Shown piece by piece: positions 56,014-64,000 of a stretch of 64,000 nt of DNA. Origin of the DNA: Ectothiorhodospiraceae bacterium 2226. GTDB taxonomy: Bacteria > Pseudomonadota > Gammaproteobacteria > GCA-013348725. The notes below the pieces were generated by a model. The model searched no databases, had not been told where the DNA came from, and saw only the letters and a program-made list of their open reading frames with translations. The position numbers and the translations under genes were made by a program. Each line of letters opens with the position of its first letter. Positions within the stretch are counted from its first letter, which is position 1. Location: assembly GCA_013348725.1 (NCBI GenBank), contig CP054689.1, forward strand, positions 2,538,501-2,602,500. Reading direction: 5' to 3'.

Positions 56014-57093
56014 CTACAGCGTCACCGCGCGCAGGCGCTCGGCGGCCTGCTCGGGGGCGATGGTGTTGACGTACAGCCCGGAACCGAGCTCGAAGCCGGT
56101 GGGGATGCTGGTGCGGGGGCAGATCTCCAGGTGCCAGTGGTAGCTGGGGCTCTGGCCGGCGTACTCGGGGCCGTGCGGCAGGGAGTGGAGGAAGTAGTTG
56201 TACTGCGCGCCGCCGAGCACGGCGTCCAGGCGCGCCATGGTGCGCTGCAGCACGCGGGCGAGGTCCTCCAGCGAGTGGTCGGCCACGGTGGTGTAGTCGG
56301 CCTGGTGGGCGAGCGGCAGGATATGGACCTCCCACTCGAAGCGGCTGGCGAAGGGCTTGATGGCGATGAACTCCTCGCCGCGCTCCACCACGTACTGCCC
56401 GGCGCTGATGCGCCGGCGGATGCCGCCGGACACGCGGTCGTACACCGTCGCCTCGAAGGTGAGCGCCTCGTCGATCAGGGTGCAGAAGATGCACTGGTGG
56501 TGGTTTTGGTGGTGGCGGTGGGCCGCCTCCAGTTCGCTATGCACGTTCTGCGGCACCACCGGCGTGGCGATCACCTGGCTGTGGGTGTGCGCCATGCTGG
56601 CGCCGGCGGCGGGCCCGAAGTTCTTGAACACCAGCACATACTTGAGGCGCGGGTCGCCCTCGTACAGGATGCGCATGCGGTCGCGATAGGCGCCGAGCAG
56701 CAGGGCCAGATGTTCCACGCTCATTTCGTGCAGCGCGATGCCGTGCTGGTGGTGGTCGACGATCACCTCGTGCTGGCCGTAGCCGTCGATGATCTGCTGC
56801 AGCCCGAGCAGCAGGCCGGCGCCCTGGCTGGTGCGCCCGAGCACCGGGTGCAGGTTCTCGACGATGCGCACCGCCCACGGCCCCTCGGCGGGGTAGGCGG
56901 CAATCTGCGGTGGTGTGCGCTCTTCGTTGCCGCGGCAGAACGGGCAGCGGTCGACGTGCTGGCGGGTGTCGCGCGGGGCCGGGGCCTCCTTCTCGCGCGG
57001 ACGCATGCCGCGGGCGGTGGCAACCAGCACCGACTCGCTGGGCACGATGGGGTTGATGCGGATCTCCCGCACCTCGTCGGCTTGCTCGCTCAT
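56014..57093 (-). CDS. galT: Galactose-1-phosphate uridylyltransferase-type HIT nucleotidyltransferase
   Basis: A 359-residue protein of the GalT family. A zinc pair CPFC (residues about 50-53), a first HIT-like segment NFGPAAGASMAHTHSQV carrying His-x-His-x-Gln, and a second segment YHWHLEICPR are present. Classical GalT exchanges UMP between UDP-glucose and galactose-1-phosphate, but related enzymes act on ADP-glucose, and no other gal gene is in the window. The substrate is thus uncertain. It is divergent from dapA, and the repeat cluster lies at its 3' end. The HHQNHHQ stretch around residue 190 is part of the second zinc region. Confidence 0.83.
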   Translation of the reverse strand: MSEQADEVREIRINPIVPSESVLVATARGMRPREKEAPAPRDTRQHVDRCPFCRGNEERTPPQIAAYPAEGPWAVRIVENLHPVLGRTSQGAGLLLGLQQIIDGYGQHEVIVDHHQHGIALHEMSVEHLALLLGAYRDRMRILYEGDPRLKYVLVFKNFGPAAGASMAHTHSQVIATPVVPQNVHSELEAAHRHHQNHHQCIFCTLIDEALTFEATVYDRVSGGIRRRISAGQYVVERGEEFIAIKPFASRFEWEVHILPLAHQADYTTVADHSLEDLARVLQRTMARLDAVLGGAQYNYFLHSLPHGPEYAGQSPSYHWHLEICPRTSIPTGFELGSGLYVNTIAPEQAAERLRAVTL

Positions 57094-57132
57094 GGCCTTA
57101 GCTCCTATTTCCGCCTAGTCTGAGCATACCCC

Positions 57133-57155
57133 CGCCCGCCGGCGGGCGCGTTTTA
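57133..57155. other. GC hairpin with T-run between divergent galT and dapA
   Basis: CGCCCGC-CG-GCGGGCG (57133-57148) followed by CGTTTT has the form of a plus-strand intrinsic terminator, yet no plus-strand gene precedes it closely. It may be a chance structure or terminate antisense transcription from the galT side. Only its shape is asserted. Confidence 0.35.
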
Positions 57156-57336
57156 ACATGATGATGCTCCCATAAGCCGGGTTTGGGTGCGGGCGGCTGG
57201 CGATGTGTGGCCGCAGGCGCGGGGCGTCAACCTTGTAAAAGGCCGCGCGCGGACAGTACCATGCACCGCTTGGAGACGCCGTGCCTGGCGCCTCCGGCGC
57301 GACGCGCATACCTACCCCGCGGGAGAGAGTACTGGC

Positions 57337-58224
57337 ATGTTCCACGGCAGCATGGTGGCCCTGGTTACCCCGATGCACACGGACGGTGCCCTGGACTGGG
57401 CCGCCCTGGAGCAGTTGGTGTCCTTCCACGTCGACAACGGTACCGACGCCATCGTCGCGGTGGGCACCACCGGCGAGTCGGCCACGCTGGACGAGGCCGA
57501 GCACTGCAAAGTAATCCGCTTCGTGGTCGAGAAGGCCGCGGGCCGTGTGCCGGTGATCGCCGGCACCGGCGCCAACGCTACCGCCGAGGCCATCCGCCTG
57601 ACCCGCTGCGCGATGGACGCCGGCGCCGACGCCTGCCTGTTGGTCACGCCGTATTACAACAAACCCACGCAAGAGGGTTTGTACCAGCACTTCCATGCCA
57701 TCGCCGAGGCGGTGCCGGTCCCGCAGATTCTGTACAACGTGCCCGGACGCACCGCCTGCGACATGCTGCCCGAGACGGTGGCGCGCCTCGCGCCGGTGTC
57801 CAACATCGTCGGCATCAAAGAGGCCACCGGCGACCTCGAGCGCGGCCGGCGCATCCTCGAGCTGTGCGGCGAGCGCCTCGATCTCTACAGCGGCGACGAC
57901 GCCACCGCCATGGAGCTGATGCTGCTCGGCGCCAAGGGCGACATTTCGGTGACCGCCAACGTCGCCCCGCGGGCCATGCACGAGATGTGCGCCGCGGCCA
58001 TCAAGGGCGACCGCGCCGAGGCCGAGCGCCTCAACGCACCGCTCGAGACGCTGCACAAGAATCTGTTCGTCGAAGCCAATCCGATCCCCGTGAAGTGGGC
58101 GCTGCACGAGATGGGACTCATCCCGCCCGGGCTGCGCCTGCCGCTGACCCCGCTGTCCGAGCGCTTCCACGACACCGTGCGAACCGCCCTGCGCGACGCC
58201 GGCGTTGCGTTGCAGAGGAGTTGA
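57337..58224 (+). CDS. dapA: 4-hydroxy-tetrahydrodipicolinate synthase
   Basis: A 295-residue class I aldolase (lysine/diaminopimelate pathway) that condenses pyruvate with aspartate semialdehyde. The start [13 protein letters not shown], the GTTGESATL motif, the Schiff-base Lys in GIKEATGD, and Tyr of the proton relay (YYNKPTQEG) are all present. The length is typical (292-300). The ATG at 57337 follows GGGAGAGAG. It begins the dapA-bamC-(MBL)-purC order that is common in Pseudomonas and related gammaproteobacteria. Confidence 0.96.
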   Translation: MFHGSMVALVTPMHTDGALDWAALEQLVSFHVDNGTDAIVAVGTTGESATLDEAEHCKVIRFVVEKAAGRVPVIAGTGANATAEAIRLTRCAMDAGADACLLVTPYYNKPTQEGLYQHFHAIAEAVPVPQILYNVPGRTACDMLPETVARLAPVSNIVGIKEATGDLERGRRILELCGERLDLYSGDDATAMELMLLGAKGDISVTANVAPRAMHEMCAAAIKGDRAEAERLNAPLETLHKNLFVEANPIPVKWALHEMGLIPPGLRLPLTPLSERFHDTVRTALRDAGVALQRS

Positions 58225-59192
58225 TGTCCGTGATGACCCCCGTACTACGCGCCGCGACGGTGCTGGCCGTCCTGCTGCCGCTCGTGGCCTGTTCCACCGG
58301 CCAAAAGGCCGTTTATCTCGACACGCGCAGCAGCCCGCCGCTGGAGGTGCCGCCCGAGATGACGCAGCCGCGCGGTGACGGTGCGCTGACCCTGCCCGAA
58401 GGCGTGCGCGTGGGCGCCACCCGCGCCGGCGCGGGCGAGTCCTTGCAGGCAAACGTGCGCCTGCAGCGCGACGGCGCGCTCCGCTGGCTGGAGATCGACG
58501 CGCCGCCCGAGGCGTTGTGGCCGCGCCTGGTCGCGTTCTGGGAGAACGAGGGCTTCGACATCGTGGTGCACGAGCCCGAGATCGGCGTGCTGGAAACCGA
58601 CTGGCGCGAGAACCGCGCCGGGCTGCCGCGCGGCCTGCTGGGCCGCATGTACAGCGCCGACATCCGCGACAAGTACCGCGTGCGCGTGGAGGCCGGCCGC
58701 ACCCAGGGCACCAGCGAGCTGACCCTCACGCATCGCGGGCTGCGCGAGGAAGGCTTCGAAGGGGTCGGCACGCAGGTGACCACCTTCTGGCAGTGGCGGC
58801 CGTCCGATCCCGAACTCGAGGCCGAAATGCTGCAGCGCCTGCTGCGCTTCCTCGGCCTGCCGGAGCAAAGCGCGGCGCGCTATGGCGAGACCGGCACCGT
58901 CGCCGCGAGCGAGGCACAGGCCCTGCGCCTGGCGGCACCGCGCGAGCGCGCGTGGCGCCAGGTGGGGCTGGCGCTCGATCGCCTCGGCGCCGAGTTCCAG
59001 CGCCGCGATGCGCAGGCCGGCGTGTACGAAGTCAGCGTGCAGACACCTCGCGCGCGCGGCGCGACCGCGCCCGCCCAGCGCTACCATGTGGAATTGCAGG
59101 AACAGGGCGGGGAGACGCGCGTCCAGGTTCGCGCGCTGGACGGCGAGGGCACCCAACCCCTGCTGGACGCCCTGGCCGAACGCCTCGGCTAG
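58224..59192 (+). CDS. bamC: Outer-membrane assembly lipoprotein BamC (NlpB)
   Basis: A 322-residue lipoprotein with lipobox LVAC (Cys23) after a hydrophobic lead (VLRAATVLAVLLPLVACST). It belongs to the BamC/NlpB family: an N-terminal stretch with YLDTRSSPPLEVPP, then two helix-grip domains. BamC is part of the Bam complex that inserts beta-barrel proteins. The ATG shares one base with the dapA stop. The gene order supports the assignment, as sequence conservation in the family is low. Confidence 0.86.
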   Translation: MSVMTPVLRAATVLAVLLPLVACSTGQKAVYLDTRSSPPLEVPPEMTQPRGDGALTLPEGVRVGATRAGAGESLQANVRLQRDGALRWLEIDAPPEALWPRLVAFWENEGFDIVVHEPEIGVLETDWRENRAGLPRGLLGRMYSADIRDKYRVRVEAGRTQGTSELTLTHRGLREEGFEGVGTQVTTFWQWRPSDPELEAEMLQRLLRFLGLPEQSAARYGETGTVAASEAQALRLAAPRERAWRQVGLALDRLGAEFQRRDAQAGVYEVSVQTPRARGATAPAQRYHVELQEQGGETRVQVRALDGEGTQPLLDALAERLG

Positions 59193-59195
59193 CCC

Positions 59196-59954
59196 GTGCG
59201 CTTCTGCTCACTGGGCAGCGGTAGCCGGGGCAACGGGCTGCTGGTCGAGCACGGGCGCACCCGCCTGCTGGTCGACTGCGGCTTCACCCTGCGCGAGGTC
59301 AAGCGCCGCCTCGAGCGCGCCGGCATCGCGCCGGACTCTCTGAGCGGCATCCTCGTCACCCACGAACACAGCGACCACGCCAGCGGCGTGGGTCCACTGG
59401 CGCGCAAGTACCGCATCCCCGTGTGGATGACCCTCGGCACCGCGCGGCGTCTCAACGAGACCCTGCCGAGCGTCAAGGTCTTCAACTGCCACGAACCCTT
59501 CGCCGTCGATGACGTGGCGGTCGATCCCTTCCCCGTCCCGCACGACGCGCGCGAGCCCGCCCAGTTCGTATTCCACGACGGCGCGCACCGCCTCGGGCTG
59601 CTCACCGACACCGGCAGCGGCACCCCGCACATCGTGCGCCAGCTAGACGCCGTGGACGCCCTGGTGCTCGAGTGCAACTACGACGAGCACATGCTCGCCG
59701 AAGGGCCGTATCCGCCCGCGCTCAAGCGCCGGGTCGGCGGGCGCTTCGGCCATCTGAGCAACGTGCAGGCCGCGGCCATCCTGTGCGCCATGGACCACTC
59801 GCGTTTGCAGCACCTGGTCGGCGCCCACCTCAGCGAGAAGAACAACGTGCCCGCGCTCGCCCGCGCGGCGCTCGCCGAGGCGCTGGATTGCACCGAGGAT
59901 TGGATCACGCTGGCCGAGCAGGACGCGGGTTTCGGCTGGCGGGCGATAATGTAA
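59196..59954 (+). CDS. Metallo-beta-lactamase fold hydrolase (YycJ/WalJ-like)
   Basis: A 252-residue MBL-fold protein. It has the metal-binding pattern THEHSDHASG (HxHxDH), the start RFCSLGSGSRGNGLLVEHG of the YycJ-like subgroup, GLLTDTGSGT, and LECNYDEHM with later His (HLSEKNN). Members are predicted exonucleases or nucleic-acid hydrolases. GTG at 59196 lies 3 bp after the bamC stop. The gene is in the same position between bamC and purC in Pseudomonas, so it is a stable part of this operon. Confidence 0.85.
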   Translation: MRFCSLGSGSRGNGLLVEHGRTRLLVDCGFTLREVKRRLERAGIAPDSLSGILVTHEHSDHASGVGPLARKYRIPVWMTLGTARRLNETLPSVKVFNCHEPFAVDDVAVDPFPVPHDAREPAQFVFHDGAHRLGLLTDTGSGTPHIVRQLDAVDALVLECNYDEHMLAEGPYPPALKRRVGGRFGHLSNVQAAAILCAMDHSRLQHLVGAHLSEKNNVPALARAALAEALDCTEDWITLAEQDAGFGWRAIM

Positions 59955-60008
59955 GAGGCCCGGCGCCCGCGCGGCGCCGGTTACGGTAAGCACGTTCACG
60001 AGGTGAGC

Positions 60009-60722
60009 ATGAGCAAGCAGTCTCCGCTGTACTCCGGTAAGGCCAAGTCGCTCTATCCCAGCGACGAACCGGATCGATTGATCGTCCAGTTCCGAGACGA
60101 CACCTCGGCATTCGACGGTCAGAAGGTGGAGCAGCTCGCGCGCAAGGGGCAGGTGAACAACAAGTTCAACGCCTTCATCATGCAGAAGCTCGAGCAGGCC
60201 GGCATCCCCACCCACTTCGACCGCCTGCTCTCGGACGACGAGTCGCTGGTCAAGCGCCTGGAGATGATTCCGGTCGAGTGCGTGATCCGCAACCTCGCCG
60301 CCGGCAGCCTGGTCAAGCGCCTGGGCGTCACCGAGGGCGCCGAACTCAGCCCGCCCACGCTCGAGTTCTTCCTGAAGAACGACGCGCTGCACGACCCCAT
60401 GATCAACGAGTACCACATCCGCGCCTTCGGCTGGGCAGAGCCTAACGAGGTCGCGCGCATGAGCGAACTCAGCTTCGCCGTGAACGACGTGCTGAAGCCG
60501 CTGTTCGCCGACGCCGGCCTGCTGCTGGTCGACTTCAAACTCGAGTTCGGCCGCTTCCACGGCGAGCTGGTACTGGGCGACGAGTTCAGCCCCGACGGCT
60601 GCCGCCTGTGGGACGCAAAGACCCGCAACAAGCTCGACAAAGACCGCTTCCGCCAAGGCCTCGGCGGCGTGGTGGAAGGCTACGAAGAAGTCGCCCGCCG
60701 CCTCGGCGTGCCGCTGGACTAG
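60009..60722 (+). CDS. purC: Phosphoribosylaminoimidazole-succinocarboxamide synthase
   Basis: A 237-residue SAICAR synthase (purine synthesis). It is collinear with E. coli PurC (237 residues): [61 protein letters not shown] and [17 protein letters not shown] at 60009 is taken, because AGGTG fits as Shine-Dalgarno and the length matches; GTG at 60003 would add two residues. It ends the dapA operon. Confidence 0.96.
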   Translation: MSKQSPLYSGKAKSLYPSDEPDRLIVQFRDDTSAFDGQKVEQLARKGQVNNKFNAFIMQKLEQAGIPTHFDRLLSDDESLVKRLEMIPVECVIRNLAAGSLVKRLGVTEGAELSPPTLEFFLKNDALHDPMINEYHIRAFGWAEPNEVARMSELSFAVNDVLKPLFADAGLLLVDFKLEFGRFHGELVLGDEFSPDGCRLWDAKTRNKLDKDRFRQGLGGVVEGYEEVARRLGVPLD

Positions 60723-60741
60723 CCCTCCGCGCCGCCTTCAT

Positions 60742-60767
60742 GCCCTCCCCCGCGTGCGGGGGAGGGC
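60742..60767 (+). terminator. Palindrome after purC
   Basis: GCCCTCCCCCGC (60742-60753) and GCGGGGGAGGGC (60756-60767) form a 12-bp stem with a 2-nt centre, 19 bp after the purC stop. It is the same CCCTCCCCC element that occurs at 35.4, 52.5 and 55.1-56.0 kb. It probably ends the dapA-purC unit. Confidence 0.6.
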
Positions 60768-60856
60768 GAGGGGTGTGTGCAAACCGGCTACATAGGTAAC
60801 ACCGTGGACCGGGCACATGGGTAACAGGTACAACGCATCGGCAGGAGGACCTGCCG

Positions 60857-60988
60857 ATGCCGTGGATAAGAACTTGTCCCATGGACCAAAAGTTGAAGTT
60901 GGTGGCTGCCGCGCTGAGCGGCGAGTTGACGGTGAGCGCGCTGGCGCGGGCGGCCGGAATCAGGCGGTGCGGGGGGATGGGAATGTAG
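60857..60988 (+). pseudogene. N-terminal remnant of an IS481-type transposase
   Basis: A 43-codon frame starting MPWIRTCPMDQKLKLVAAAL followed by LSGELTVSALARAAGIRR, then unrelated residues and a stop. The beginning has the form of IS481-family transposases (MPWxxTxPMxxxxxFV..xxGxxxxxELC) and includes the first helix-turn-helix. The integrase core is missing. Sequence before it (ATAGGTAACA, CATGGGTAACA around 60793-60830) may be part of a terminal repeat. The stop abuts the stop of the GGDEF/EAL gene. Confidence 0.65.
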
Positions 60989-63382
60989 CTAGCCGAGGCG
61001 GCGGCTGGTGCGCGTCGGCGGAGCTTCGCGCTCGCGGGTGGCGGCGGCGCGCTTGGCGCAGGCGGGGGTGAGAGGGGCGGGGCGGGCGATGCCGTAGCCC
61101 TGGGCGTAGTCGACGCCCATGTGCTTGAGCAGGATCAGGATGGCGTCGTCGTCGACGTATTCGGCGATGGTTTTGAAGCCGAGGACATGGCCGATCTCGT
61201 TGATGTACTCCACCAGCACGCGGTCCATCGGGTCGTTCGCCATATTGCGTACGAAAGTGCCGTCGATCTTCAGGTAATCGACCGGCAGGTTCTTGAGGTA
61301 GGTGAACGAGCTCAGGCCGCAGCCGAAGTCGTCCAGCGCGAACTGGCAGCCCATGCCGCGCAGGGTACGGATCAGCTGCGCGGCGCGCGAGAGGTTGGTG
61401 ATGGCCGCGGTCTCGGTGATCTCGAAGCACACGCGGTGCGGTTCCACGCCGCTGCTGAGGAAGGCGTGGATAATGAACTCCTGCAGGCCGTCGTCACACA
61501 GCGACTGACCCGAGAGGTTGATCGCAAACGCCCCGCCCTTGGGCGCCTCGATCTGGGCGATGAGGTCCAGTGCGTTCTGGATGACCCAGCGGTCGATGGC
61601 GGGCATGAGGTTGTAGCGCTCGGCGGCGGGCACGAAATCCTGGGGCGGCACCGGCTCCCCCTGATCGTCGATCATGCGCACCAGTACCTCGCGGTGCGGG
61701 GGCAGGTCGTCCCGCGCCGACAGCGGCATGATGTCCTGCGCGTACAGACAGAAGCGGTCCTCGCGCAGTGCCTCGTTGATGCGTTGCAACCATTCCATCT
61801 CGCCACGACGACGGGCCAGGGCGGTGTCGTCGACCTGGTAGACGTGGATACGGTTGCGTCCCTTCTCCTTGGCGACGTAACAGGCCGAATCGGCCGCTTT
61901 GAGGACGTCGGTGAGGCTGCCCGAATCGGCGGCCACGCTGACCACACCGATGCTGACGCCGATCTGGAATACGCGCTGCTCCCACACGAAGCGGAAGTCC
62001 GTCACCGCACGCTGCATGGCTTGGCTGACTTCCAGCGCGCGCTCCGGTGAACACTCCTCGAGCAACACCCCGAACTCGTCGCCGCCCAGGCGGGCTAGCA
62101 CATCGCGACTCTTCACCTGCAGCGCGAGCGCCACCGCGAGTTGCTTGAGCAGTTCGTCTCCGGCCACATGGCCGCAGGTGTCGTTCACCACCTTGAACTG
62201 GTCGAGATCGAGATAACACACCGCGTGGACGCGCCCCTCGGTGCGCGCGCTGTCGAGCGCGAGCTGCAGGCGCCGCTCGAACTCGCGACGGTTGAACAGC
62301 TGGGTGAGCGTGTCGTGGCTGGCCTGATAGCTGAGCTGCTCGGTGAGCGAGCGCACCTCGGTGACGTTGCGCAGCACCAGCACCATGCCGAGCACGCGAT
62401 GGTTGCGATCGCGCAGCGGGGAGGCGGTGTATTCGATGGCCAGCGTCGTGCCGTTCGCTTGGCGCAGGAGCGCGCGGTTGTCGGAATGAGGTGTGGCGGC
62501 GTGCACCACCCGCTGCACGAGTTCGGTGCGGGGGCCCGCCTCGGCGAGCACGAACACGTTCCCCAGGGACTGGCCGCGCGCGGTCTGCGCACTGCGCCCG
62601 GTGAGGGCCTCGGCGGCGCTGTTCAGGTAGGTCACGCGGCCGTGGTCGTCCGTCGTGATGACGCCCTCGGTCAACGTCTGCAGCGTGACTTGGGCGCGTT
62701 CCTTTTCGCGGAACAGGCGCAGCTCCGCGCGGCGGCTGCGGCGGATCACCATGCCACCGATGAGCGCGCCGAGCAGCAGGGCGCCGGAGCCCAGCGCGAT
62801 GGTCACGTTGCGCGCGCGCCGGTAGGCGGCCTCCGCCTCGGTGGCGGCGCGCGATGCCTCTTGCTCCTGCAGGACCGCCAACTCGTTGAGGTTGTCGAAC
62901 ATGTAGGCCTGGAGCGGAACCGCCTCGTCAAGCAACAGGTGGCGCGCCTGCACGCTGTCGCCGGCCAGGATCAACTCGCCGATGCGCCGGTGCACGCTGC
63001 CGCTCGCCAGCATGCGCCCGGCCTGCGCTTCCAGGATTGCATGCTCGGTGGCCGACAACCGCATGGTGCGCAGCGTCTCGCGCGCCTCCAGAAAGCGCGC
63101 GCCTTCGGCGTCGAACGCCAGCCATGCCTCCTCGCGCGCGAACGGGTCGTCGGTGAGCAACATGGTGGTCAGCAGGACGGTGCGTTCGCGCGCGGCGTCG
63201 CGCATGGCGGTGACGAGCGCGGTCTTGACCCGTTGTTGGTCGACGACCTGCTCCACACTTTGCTGGAGCGTGCTGTTGGAACGCAGCGCACTCGCGCTGA
63301 GCGCGAGCATCAACAGCAGCATGACGGCGAAGCCGAGGATCAACCCCCAGTGCGCCTTTTCGACGTTCGTGTTGTCTGGCAT
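60989..63382 (-). CDS. Membrane-bound sensor GGDEF/EAL protein (cyclic-di-GMP turnover)
   Basis: A 797-residue protein. It has one membrane helix (about residues 12-32), a helical periplasmic region (about 33-190), a second helix (about 193-213), a PAS domain (about 230-345), a GGDEF domain with intact RLGGDEF (diguanylate cyclase active site), and an EAL domain whose signature reads EVLVRM for EALLRW. Other catalytic residues of phosphodiesterases (Asn in INLSGQSL, Glu in CFEITET, DD in LDDFGCG, Lys in YLKIDG, Glu in IAEYV, Gln in YAQGYG) are kept. So both activities are possible. The C-terminal tail ends beside the transposase remnant. Confidence 0.93.
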   Translation of the reverse strand: MPDNTNVEKAHWGLILGFAVMLLLMLALSASALRSNSTLQQSVEQVVDQQRVKTALVTAMRDAARERTVLLTTMLLTDDPFAREEAWLAFDAEGARFLEARETLRTMRLSATEHAILEAQAGRMLASGSVHRRIGELILAGDSVQARHLLLDEAVPLQAYMFDNLNELAVLQEQEASRAATEAEAAYRRARNVTIALGSGALLLGALIGGMVIRRSRRAELRLFREKERAQVTLQTLTEGVITTDDHGRVTYLNSAAEALTGRSAQTARGQSLGNVFVLAEAGPRTELVQRVVHAATPHSDNRALLRQANGTTLAIEYTASPLRDRNHRVLGMVLVLRNVTEVRSLTEQLSYQASHDTLTQLFNRREFERRLQLALDSARTEGRVHAVCYLDLDQFKVVNDTCGHVAGDELLKQLAVALALQVKSRDVLARLGGDEFGVLLEECSPERALEVSQAMQRAVTDFRFVWEQRVFQIGVSIGVVSVAADSGSLTDVLKAADSACYVAKEKGRNRIHVYQVDDTALARRRGEMEWLQRINEALREDRFCLYAQDIMPLSARDDLPPHREVLVRMIDDQGEPVPPQDFVPAAERYNLMPAIDRWVIQNALDLIAQIEAPKGGAFAINLSGQSLCDDGLQEFIIHAFLSSGVEPHRVCFEITETAAITNLSRAAQLIRTLRGMGCQFALDDFGCGLSSFTYLKNLPVDYLKIDGTFVRNMANDPMDRVLVEYINEIGHVLGFKTIAEYVDDDAILILLKHMGVDYAQGYGIARPAPLTPACAKRAAATREREAPPTRTSRRLG

Positions 63383-63461
63383 TTGCCGGCCTCGTGCCAG
63401 GCACTCTTGACGGTGCCTTGGCTATGGGACTTGGCGTCCCGATGCCGGTACAATACCACCC

Positions 63462-64000
63462 ATGTCAGGAAATAGCATAGGACGTCTGTTCACGGTCACG
63501 GGCTTTGGCGAGAGCCACGGTCCGGCCATCGGTTGCATCGTGGACGGCTGTCCGCCGGGGCTTGCGCTCAGCGAGGCCGACCTGCAGGGCGACCTCGACC
63601 GTCGCCGCCCCGGCAAGTCGCGCCACACCACGCAGCGGCGCGAGGCCGACGAGGTACAAATCCTTTCCGGCGTGTTCGAAGGGCGCACCACGGGCGCGCC
63701 CATCGCGCTGATCATCCACAACACCGATCAGCGCTCCAAGGATTACTCGGAGATCATGGACCGCTTCCGGCCGGGCCATGCGGACTACACCTATCAACAG
63801 AAGTACGGCCTGCGCGACTACCGCGGCGGCGGGCGCTCCTCGGCGCGCGAGACCGCGATGCGCGTGGCGGCCGGCGCCATCGCCAAGAAGTACCTCGGCG
63901 AGCGGGCCGGTATCACCATCCGCGGCTATCTGGCCCAGCTTGGCCCGCTGCGCCCCGCCGCGTTCGATTGGTCCGAGGTCGAACAGAATCCCTTCTTCTG
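63462..64000 (+). CDS. aroC: Chorismate synthase, N-terminal part (runs past window end)
   Basis: Open from ATG at 63462 to the end of the window (179 codons), reading [20 protein letters not shown], then [35 protein letters not shown]. These are the AroC landmarks: the GESHG and GGRSSARET signatures bind FMN and substrate. Chorismate synthase makes chorismate from EPSP, the last shikimate step. The promoter lies in the 79-bp gap to the divergent GGDEF gene. Confidence 0.96.
   Translation, partial: MSGNSIGRLFTVTGFGESHGPAIGCIVDGCPPGLALSEADLQGDLDRRRPGKSRHTTQRREADEVQILSGVFEGRTTGAPIALIIHNTDQRSKDYSEIMDRFRPGHADYTYQQKYGLRDYRGGGRSSARETAMRVAAGAIAKKYLGERAGITIRGYLAQLGPLRPAAFDWSEVEQNPFF

Noticed and set aside
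57133..57155. Riboswitch ahead of dapA (lysine type)
   Set aside because: Only one short hairpin with a T-run is present; the conserved lysine-riboswitch core was not seen.
57187..57336. 50-residue N-terminal extension of dapA
   Set aside because: The DapA family starts at MFHGSMVAL, with a good Shine-Dalgarno at 57321-57329; the extension is unrelated sequence.
60003..60008. GTG start for purC
   Set aside because: It would place the start inside the apparent Shine-Dalgarno; ATG at 60009 gives the same length as E. coli PurC.

Overview
The window is one contiguous stretch of a high-GC gammaproteobacterial chromosome. The gene neighbourhoods holC-pepA next to divergent lptF-lptG, dapA-bamC-(metallo-beta-lactamase)-purC, purL, tex, serB, htpX and msrPQ are characteristic of that class. 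CbbQ/CbbO-type genes, a periplasmic DsrE-like protein and a complete glucosylglycerol (salt-protectant) locus suggest a halotolerant autotroph or sulfur oxidiser of the Chromatiales/Ectothiorhodospiraceae type. That taxonomic placement is inference. No phage, integron, CRISPR array, rRNA or tRNA was recognised. The only insertion-sequence trace is a short transposase remnant near 60.9 kb.

Layout. 1-3.1 kb: 3' end of pgi facing glgB. 3.2-7.6 kb: holC and pepA, divergent from lptF-lptG. 7.6-9.0 kb: a tandem-rhodanese sulfurtransferase divergent from an Nfu protein, with a triple 14-bp repeat between them. 9.1-14.0 kb: glucosylglycerol hydrolase, then a phosphatase-synthase pair with its own strong sigma70 promoter and intrinsic terminator. 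14.1-17.6 kb: an alanine/serine-glyoxylate aminotransferase, two related small membrane proteins around a spermidine-synthase-like protein, and an RDD protein. 17.7-24.8 kb: purL, tex, serB. 24.85-26.3 kb (minus): ycgL, a Rieske-fold protein that has lost all four cluster ligands, and an AlgP-like basic protein. 26.5-30.6 kb: rlmKL and a three-gene unit around a lipoate ligase. 30.6-31.0 kb: an array of 124-bp hairpin units. 31.0-35.4 kb: an orphan protein, then a small unknown gene with cbbQ-cbbO. 35.7-42.5 kb: a deacetylase-aldo/keto reductase pair and an RND efflux pair. 42.5-48.6 kb: a TM2-like protein, a LysR regulator, a glutamine-amidotransferase-like protein without its nucleophile, an AI-2E-type transporter, a DsrE-like protein and msrPQ. 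48.7-51.3 kb (minus): a class III nucleotide cyclase and a lipoprotein. 51.6-57.1 kb: htpX, phoH, bcp, gcvR, a large GC-rich palindromic repeat cluster and galT. 57.3-60.7 kb: dapA-bamC-MBL-purC. 61.0-63.4 kb: a GGDEF/EAL protein. 63.46 kb to the end: 5' part of aroC.

The most unusual items are: (i) a repeat family whose 124-bp unit is almost entirely four consecutive perfect hairpins, present as an array and as two diverged single copies, always between convergent genes; (ii) the Rieske-fold protein with every [2Fe-2S] ligand replaced but the structural disulfide cysteines kept; (iii) the compact gghA / ggpP-ggpS osmolyte locus; (iv) the amidotransferase-fold protein with Cys replaced by Gly in an apparent operon. 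All motif assignments were made by reading the sequence. No database search was run.
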